From Helicobacter sp. 11S02596-1 (GTDB lineage Bacteria > Campylobacterota > Campylobacteria > Campylobacterales > Helicobacteraceae): a stretch of DNA of 64,000 bases. A program made the position numbers and the translations under genes. The notes beneath the pieces were generated by a model that was not told where the DNA came from, did no database searches, and saw only the letters and a list, made by a program, of their open reading frames with translations. Shown piece after piece: positions 59,400-64,000 of this stretch; position 1 is the first letter of the stretch; every line of letters starts with the position of its first letter. The stretch lies in the NCBI RefSeq assembly GCF_002272825.1, contig NZ_MLAM01000004.1, positions 1-64,000 of the forward strand, read 5' to 3'.

Positions 59400-61346
59400 T
59401 TACTTCCCCAGCAATTCCCTAGCTCTTTTGGCAACATTTTGCGGGGTAAAGCCAAAATGTTCAAACAATGCCGCCCCCACGCCCGAAATCCCAAAGCTAT
59501 CCATACCAATAACATCATCAGCAAAACGGCACCACTCCATCCCCCTCGCTGCCTCGATGGCAAGCACCTTGCTTTCGCCAAATAACGATTGGATATACGC
59601 CTCATCTTGCCTGATAAGTAAATCAAAACTCGGCGCACTCACCACCGCTGTAGCAATCCCGCCAGACTCTAGCAACTTCGCACTCTCTAGTGCCAAAGCC
59701 ACCTCGCTGCCACTTGCTACAAGTGTAATCGAAGCATTTTGAGCGGATTTGAGGATATAGCCCCCTTTCTTTACCCCCTCCAAGCTCACACCATCAAGCA
59801 CGGGGAGATTTTGCCGTGAAAGCACGAACATACAAGGACCCTCTAGCCCCAAAGCCACCTGCCAGCAGGCGATATTTTCGTTGGCATCTGCGGGGCGAAA
59901 GACACAGAGATTTGGCATCGCTCGAAAATGGCTGAGTTGCTCGATGGGCTGGTGTGTCGCCCCATCTTCACCCACCCCGATACTATCGTGGGTAAAAATA
60001 TAAAATACCTTTGCTTTCATAATCGCACTCACCCGAATGCTCCCGCTCATATAATCGCTAAACACAAAAAACGTCGCACAAAATGGCAAAAATAGCCCAT
60101 AATTTGCCATACCATTGGTGATTGCCCCCATCGCGTGTTCCCTAATACCAAAATGCAGATTTTTGCCCGTTGGGAAATCCCCTGCACCCTCTAAATGCGT
60201 ATTATTCGATGGGGCAAGATCAGCACTCCCGCCGATAAAGCCCTCTAAGTGCTTAGAAATCGCATTCAAAATCTTGCCATTACTCACGCGCGTAGCCACC
60301 TTTGAGCTGCTTTCAAAAACAGGATAGGCAATACTAGCAACATCAGGATTTTGCATTCTAAAAATCTTCTCTTTGAGTTCAGGTCTGCCCGCCAAAGAAT
60401 CCTCCCAAAGCTTTGCAAACATCTCGCCCCGCTCTTTTGTGTTTGCAAAACGCAATGCCACATCAGGGGGAATAAAAAAACTCTCTTTTTCGTCCCAGCC
60501 AAAGGTTTTTTTAGACGTTGCGATGGTCTCTGCCCCCAAAGGTGCGCCGTGGGTTTTATGGCTACCTTCTAGCCCGATGGCATTCTTGCCGATCGTGGTT
60601 TTGGCAATGATAAGCGTAGGTTTGGAGGTTTTGATATGGGCCTCTTTGAAAGCCTCATTGATGGAGACAAAATCGTGCCCATCGCAGTTAAGAACACGCC
60701 AATTTTGCGCCTGGAAACGCAAGGCAATATCTTCGCTCATCGCCAAATCCGTCTGCCCCTCAATCGTGATGGCATTGCTATCATAAATCACGATCAAATC
60801 ATCTAAACAATGATGCCCTGCCAAAGACGCACTCTCATAGCTCACCCCCTCTTGCAAATCCCCATCACCACACAGGCAATACACCTTGTGATCGATGATC
60901 TCAGCCCCAAGGGTATGCTGGGCGTATTTTTGTGCCAAGCCAAAGCCCACCGCATTGCCAAAGCCCTGCCCGAGCGGACCTGTAGTGATTTCTACACCCT
61001 CAGTATGACCAAATTCAGGATGTCCGGGGGTTTTTGAGCCTAGCTTTCTAAACTGCTTGAGATCCTCCAAACTCACATCAAAGCCCCATAAATGCAGTAG
61101 GCTATACACCAAAGCACTAGCGTGTCCCCCGCTAAAAACCAAACGATCCCGGTTGAGCCATTTGGGATTTTTTGGATTTACCCGCAGATAAAAACCCAAC
61201 ACCACCGCAATATCTGCCAAACCCATCGGCGCACCCGGATGCCCACTATTAGCACTCTGGACCATATCAGCACAAAGAAATCGGATCGTATTTGCCATTT
61301 TTTCAAGCATAGGAAAATCATTAGGTTGTATCGGTATCGCACGCAT
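59400..61346 (-). CDS. tkt: Transketolase
   Basis: A TPP enzyme of the pentose phosphate pathway and Calvin-like sugar rearrangements. The 648-residue protein shows GHPGAPMGLADIA near 35-47, the TPP motif CGDGDLQEGVSYESASLAGH near 157-176 and the C-terminal pyrimidine region with THDSIGVGEDGATHQPIEQL near 455-474. ATG 61346 is the likely start, preceded by AAAGG; GTG is the codon before it. It is divergent from the TonB receptor. Confidence 0.97.
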   Translation of the reverse strand: MRAIPIQPNDFPMLEKMANTIRFLCADMVQSANSGHPGAPMGLADIAVVLGFYLRVNPKNPKWLNRDRLVFSGGHASALVYSLLHLWGFDVSLEDLKQFRKLGSKTPGHPEFGHTEGVEITTGPLGQGFGNAVGFGLAQKYAQHTLGAEIIDHKVYCLCGDGDLQEGVSYESASLAGHHCLDDLIVIYDSNAITIEGQTDLAMSEDIALRFQAQNWRVLNCDGHDFVSINEAFKEAHIKTSKPTLIIAKTTIGKNAIGLEGSHKTHGAPLGAETIATSKKTFGWDEKESFFIPPDVALRFANTKERGEMFAKLWEDSLAGRPELKEKIFRMQNPDVASIAYPVFESSSKVATRVSNGKILNAISKHLEGFIGGSADLAPSNNTHLEGAGDFPTGKNLHFGIREHAMGAITNGMANYGLFLPFCATFFVFSDYMSGSIRVSAIMKAKVFYIFTHDSIGVGEDGATHQPIEQLSHFRAMPNLCVFRPADANENIACWQVALGLEGPCMFVLSRQNLPVLDGVSLEGVKKGGYILKSAQNASITLVASGSEVALALESAKLLESGGIATAVVSAPSFDLLIRQDEAYIQSLFGESKVLAIEAARGMEWCRFADDVIGMDSFGISGVGAALFEHFGFTPQNVAKRARELLGK

Positions 61347-61550
61347 CACATAGCCTTTAAAAACAAAATTTATGCCGTAATTTTGCCTTGTAAAGATTTA
61401 GCACTAGATTAAATTTTGTAGTTTTTAAAATAATTGGCAACTTATCCGAACTTCCATCCGCTTTTGGAGTAAAAAACTTTTTTGGAGTAGAAATAAAATT
61501 TTTTATCAAATAAAATAATAATCATTTTTAAATTTATCAAAAGGATTCTT
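61347..61550. promoter_or_regulatory. Divergent region tkt / TonB receptor with Fur-box-like sequence
   Basis: AATAATAATCATTTTTA at 61514-61530 resembles the AT-rich direct/inverted TAATAATnATTATTA-like Fur sites of Helicobacter and lies 20 bases before the receptor ATG. TTTTGGAGTA occurs twice, at about 61472-61481 and 61491-61500. The receptor Shine-Dalgarno (AAAAGGA) is at 61540-61546. Iron control is inferred only. Confidence 0.35.
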
Positions 61551-63600
61551 ATGACAAAAAATATTTTATCCAGCAGTCTTATCTTTTCTCTTTTAATCAC
61601 AAATGCTTATAGCAATGAAGCAAATGGGGGGGGGGGTGGCTAGAAAAACCCAAAGCCCTATTAAAAGCTACAAACTCCAAACCCAAATGGTTTCAGCCAA
61701 TAAATTCGACCAAAATCTCCGTGAAATCGATGGCTCTGTCGCTGTGGTGAGTGGGGAAAAACTCCAAGAACTCCAGATTTATAACACCAAAGACTTAGCC
61801 AAGGTTATCCCCGGATTTATCCTCAAAACCCAAACAGGACCCAACTCCACGGTCCCAAGCATTCGAGGTATTAGCACTGCAGATGTTTATAATCCCTCGA
61901 TTGTCCTTTATGTCGATGGGATTCCTCAGAGTTTTTCACTCCTCACCCAAGAGCTCCTAGATGTCAAGCGTGTCGAACTTTTGCGTGGTCCGCAAGGGAC
62001 TATCTGGGGGCAAAACGCCCAAGCAGGTGTGCTAAACATCATTAGTAATCCCATCACAAGCAACACCCCACGGCTAAATGCGAATGCCTCTGTAGGGAGT
62101 CTTTCATCAAATATTACACTTTCTGGGGCAACTCCCATCATTGCTGATTATCTTTACTTTGGTGCTTCGATTGCAAGGGATGTCTATCACGGGCAAATCA
62201 AAAGCAGCCGCACGGGCGAAAAACTCGATACTTCCAATTCCCTCTCAGGCACTGCTAGCCTCGCTTACGCCCCCAAAAATTCAGGCTTTGAAGCATTGTT
62301 TAAATTCTCCGGTAGCCAGCTTGTCGATCACCACACGGGTTTTAATGTAGAAAAAGATGTCTATGACAGCCTAAAAATCGACCCAGAAAAAATAAAAAGG
62401 ATAGCATTTGATAACAATGGGATGCCCACAACCCCACCACCAGATGAAAATTTCTTCCCCACAAACATTTTAGATTCCCAAACCTATGCCCTCAAGCTTA
62501 GCTATGACTTTGGGCATTCCACCCTCAGTAATGTTACCTCATTCCAAAAGGTTTATGTTAAAAATTTTCTCCCTTATCTCCCCTTAAATGGTCCAGGCAA
62601 CCAGACCAAAACCACCACCAATGAACTCCGACTCAATACACAATTTGATAATGGGGGTTATTTGGTGCTGGGGGCGTATTTTCAAAATCTTAATAATCTT
62701 AACAATCTTGGATCTATCACCATCAACAAAAACAATGCCTCAGTTTTTGGCGAGGGAAAGCTACCCTTTGGCAATTGGGAATTTACCTTAGGGGCGCGCT
62801 ATAGCTATGATTTCTCCAAATTTAAAAAAGAATCAGCGAATAAACACACCATCACCCCCAAAGTCGCCCTCGCCTACAATATCGGTGAGACTGCCCATAT
62901 CTATGCCCTCTACCAGCTAGGCTATAAGCCAGGAGGCTTTGACTTTTACTCAGGCAATAAGCTCAAACCCGAGAACTCCCAAAATGCAGAAATCGGTCTG
63001 CATAGCGATTTTTTAGGGGGCAAAATCAGCTTTGATGGGGATTTTTATTATATCTACACTACCGATAAGCAAGTCTATTCTGGGTCTGGATTTGATGCCA
63101 AGCTAAGAAATGTCGGCACAACCGATTCCATAGGCATAGAAGCTCAATTAAGCCTTATCCCGATTGAAAGGCTCAAAATCCTATTTGGTGGGGCTATCGG
63201 GCATTCCCGCTTCATCAAGGGGACGGCTGCAAGCAAAAAAACATATATGAATGTAGATACCAAAAACAATACTCTAAGCTTTGCACCCGATGTGAGCTTG
63301 AATGCCAATATTGATTATTTGTTTGCAAAGATCGCAGGGGTCAATCTATTTGGCAATCTCAATGCCAACTTTTACTCCACAACGTATTTTGATGAAACCA
63401 ATGAGACCAAGCAAGCCCCCTATGCCACATTCGATCTTTCCTTTCGTGCGGAGTTTAGAAATGGTATCATCCTCAATGCCTATGCCCAAAATCTCCTCAA
63501 TCAAAAATACGCCAACTATGCTTTCAGGGATCTCGGACCTACAAACTATCTCATCGGGGATTTGCTCAATATCGGGCTCTCACTAAGCTATAGGCTCTAA
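61551..63600 (+). CDS. TonB-dependent outer-membrane receptor, phase-variable (G11, out of frame)
   Basis: A FecA/siderophore-type receptor. From ATG 61551 (with AAAAGGA) a signal peptide is read (ILSSSLIFSLLITNAYS), but eleven Gs at 61626-61636 lead into TAG at 61641. With 10 or 13 Gs the frame continues for about 682 residues: plug domain (REIDGSVAVVSGEKLQELQ, PSIRGISTADVYNPS, LLRGPQGTIWGQNAQAGVLN) and a 22-strand barrel ending in GLSLSYRL. A start at 61603 keeps the barrel frame but lacks a signal. So the gene is probably OFF in this clone. The ligand is unknown; a transporter gene follows one base after the stop. Confidence 0.88.
61626..61636 (+). repeat. Homopolymeric G11 tract in the TonB receptor gene
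   Basis: Eleven consecutive G residues fall directly after the signal-peptide codons. The tract puts the signal peptide and the mature receptor in different frames at this length, as in many Helicobacter phase-variable outer-membrane genes. Sequencing of such tracts is error-prone. Confidence 0.9.
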
Positions 63601-63601
63601 G

Positions 63602-64000
63602 ATGAAAAATTTTGTCATCCTTGCTGTGTGTGTGGGGTTTTATTGTTTAGTAGGCATAGTAACAATGATCGCTTATCAGTCCATATCCTCGCTAATGGCG
63701 ATGGGCGGGGTGGGGAGCGATGTGATTGGCTGGTTTGTTTATTGTATCAGCGTGCCCTGGGGTGTGCGATTTTTATACGCTTCGTTTGTGGAGGGCTGGC
63801 GCAAACAAAGCGTTCTAAAATTGCAAGTCATTCTGGCAAGTAGCGTTACTTTAGCCACCCTTAGCCTCCTTGTGATGGTGTTTTTTGACCCTATCAGCCA
63901 TCTTTTTGTGCTGTTTGTAGTGGTGTTTGTTGGCAATGCTGCATTGTGTTGTGGGGATATTGCCCTAAGTGGTGTTGTCATCGATGAACTCAAAGACAGC
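63602..64000 (+). CDS. MFS transporter, N-terminal part (runs off the window)
   Basis: A frame open from ATG 63602 to the end of the window (133 codons). The sequence is strongly hydrophobic, with helices at about 3-30, 45-62, 77-98 and 102-120 and a GDIALSGVVIDEL segment like the helix-4 region of AmpG-type MFS permeases. It starts one base after the receptor stop. A role in moving the receptor's ligand (for example a siderophore or iron chelate) across the inner membrane is inferred from this coupling. Confidence 0.65.
   Translation, partial: MKNFVILAVCVGFYCLVGIVTMIAYQSISSLMAMGGVGSDVIGWFVYCISVPWGVRFLYASFVEGWRKQSVLKLQVILASSVTLATLSLLVMVFFDPISHLFVLFVVVFVGNAALCCGDIALSGVVIDELKDS

Overview
The window comes from a non-pylori Helicobacter (Campylobacterota). 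It carries a long run of genes in Helicobacter-specific order, matching from memory several H. pylori 26695 blocks: ppa-adk-aspS-cheV2-ligA (HP0620-HP0615), slyD-pal-tolB-exbDB-atp-parBA-birA-fmt (HP1123-HP1141), obgE with rpmA-rplU-flgL (HP0303, HP0297-HP0295), hsrA (HP1043), MBL-thiF-motAB (HP0813-HP0816), guaB-gatA-coaE-speE (HP0829-HP0832) and ftsK-addB-tkt (HP1090-HP1088). It also has an HsrA-type regulator and poly-G tracts typical of phase-variable Helicobacter genes. PurL argues against H. pylori, which lacks de novo purine synthesis. The species cannot be fixed from this sequence.

Layout. 1-10.7 kb is an accessory-like segment: hsdR (type I restriction), a GNAT acetyltransferase, ppsA, then purL-lpxR-small secreted protein. 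It is bounded on each side by a cluster of hairpin repeats in opposite orientation. 10.8-16.7 kb holds ppa, adk, aspS and cheV2 (minus strand) diverging from ligA. An AT-rich stretch with one secreted orphan protein (16.8-18.0 kb) sits at a break in synteny. 18-35 kb is one long minus-strand run: rplU-rpmA-(virK)-obgE-fmt-birA-parA-parB, the F1Fo ATP synthase genes (F', F, H, A, G, D, C), then TolQ/TolR/TolA/TolB/Pal/CpoB and slyD. 35-45.7 kb carries ridA, flgL with a sigma-54 promoter, a likely RepG small RNA and hsrA, midA-argD, an MBL/E1-like/JAMM trio, and motAB. 45.7-61.4 kb has an MnmC-like methyltransferase, guaB, gatA, coaE, speE, ftsK, a coiled-coil protein, addB, a GATC-type restriction-modification pair inserted between addB and tkt, and tkt. 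The end holds a TonB-dependent receptor and the start of an MFS transporter.

What stands out. (1) A repeat family of up to three adjacent hairpins (A, B, C): the single-stranded linkers are nearly invariant between copies, while the stems change sequence and keep pairing. Copies occur at 1-255 (plus) and 10381-10680 (minus). I do not recognise it and regard it as the best candidate for something undescribed. (2) Two genes are switched off by homopolymeric G tracts: a VirK/YbjX-family gene (G12) and the TonB receptor (G11). (3) A likely RepG homologue with a C/U-rich loop lies beside hsrA; RepG is known in H. pylori to bind poly-G tracts. (4) ftsK appears to start at ATT. (5) The restriction-modification pair is flanked by two similar ~70-bp sequences, as expected for insertion with long target duplication.

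No tRNA, rRNA, CRISPR array or intact insertion sequence was recognised.
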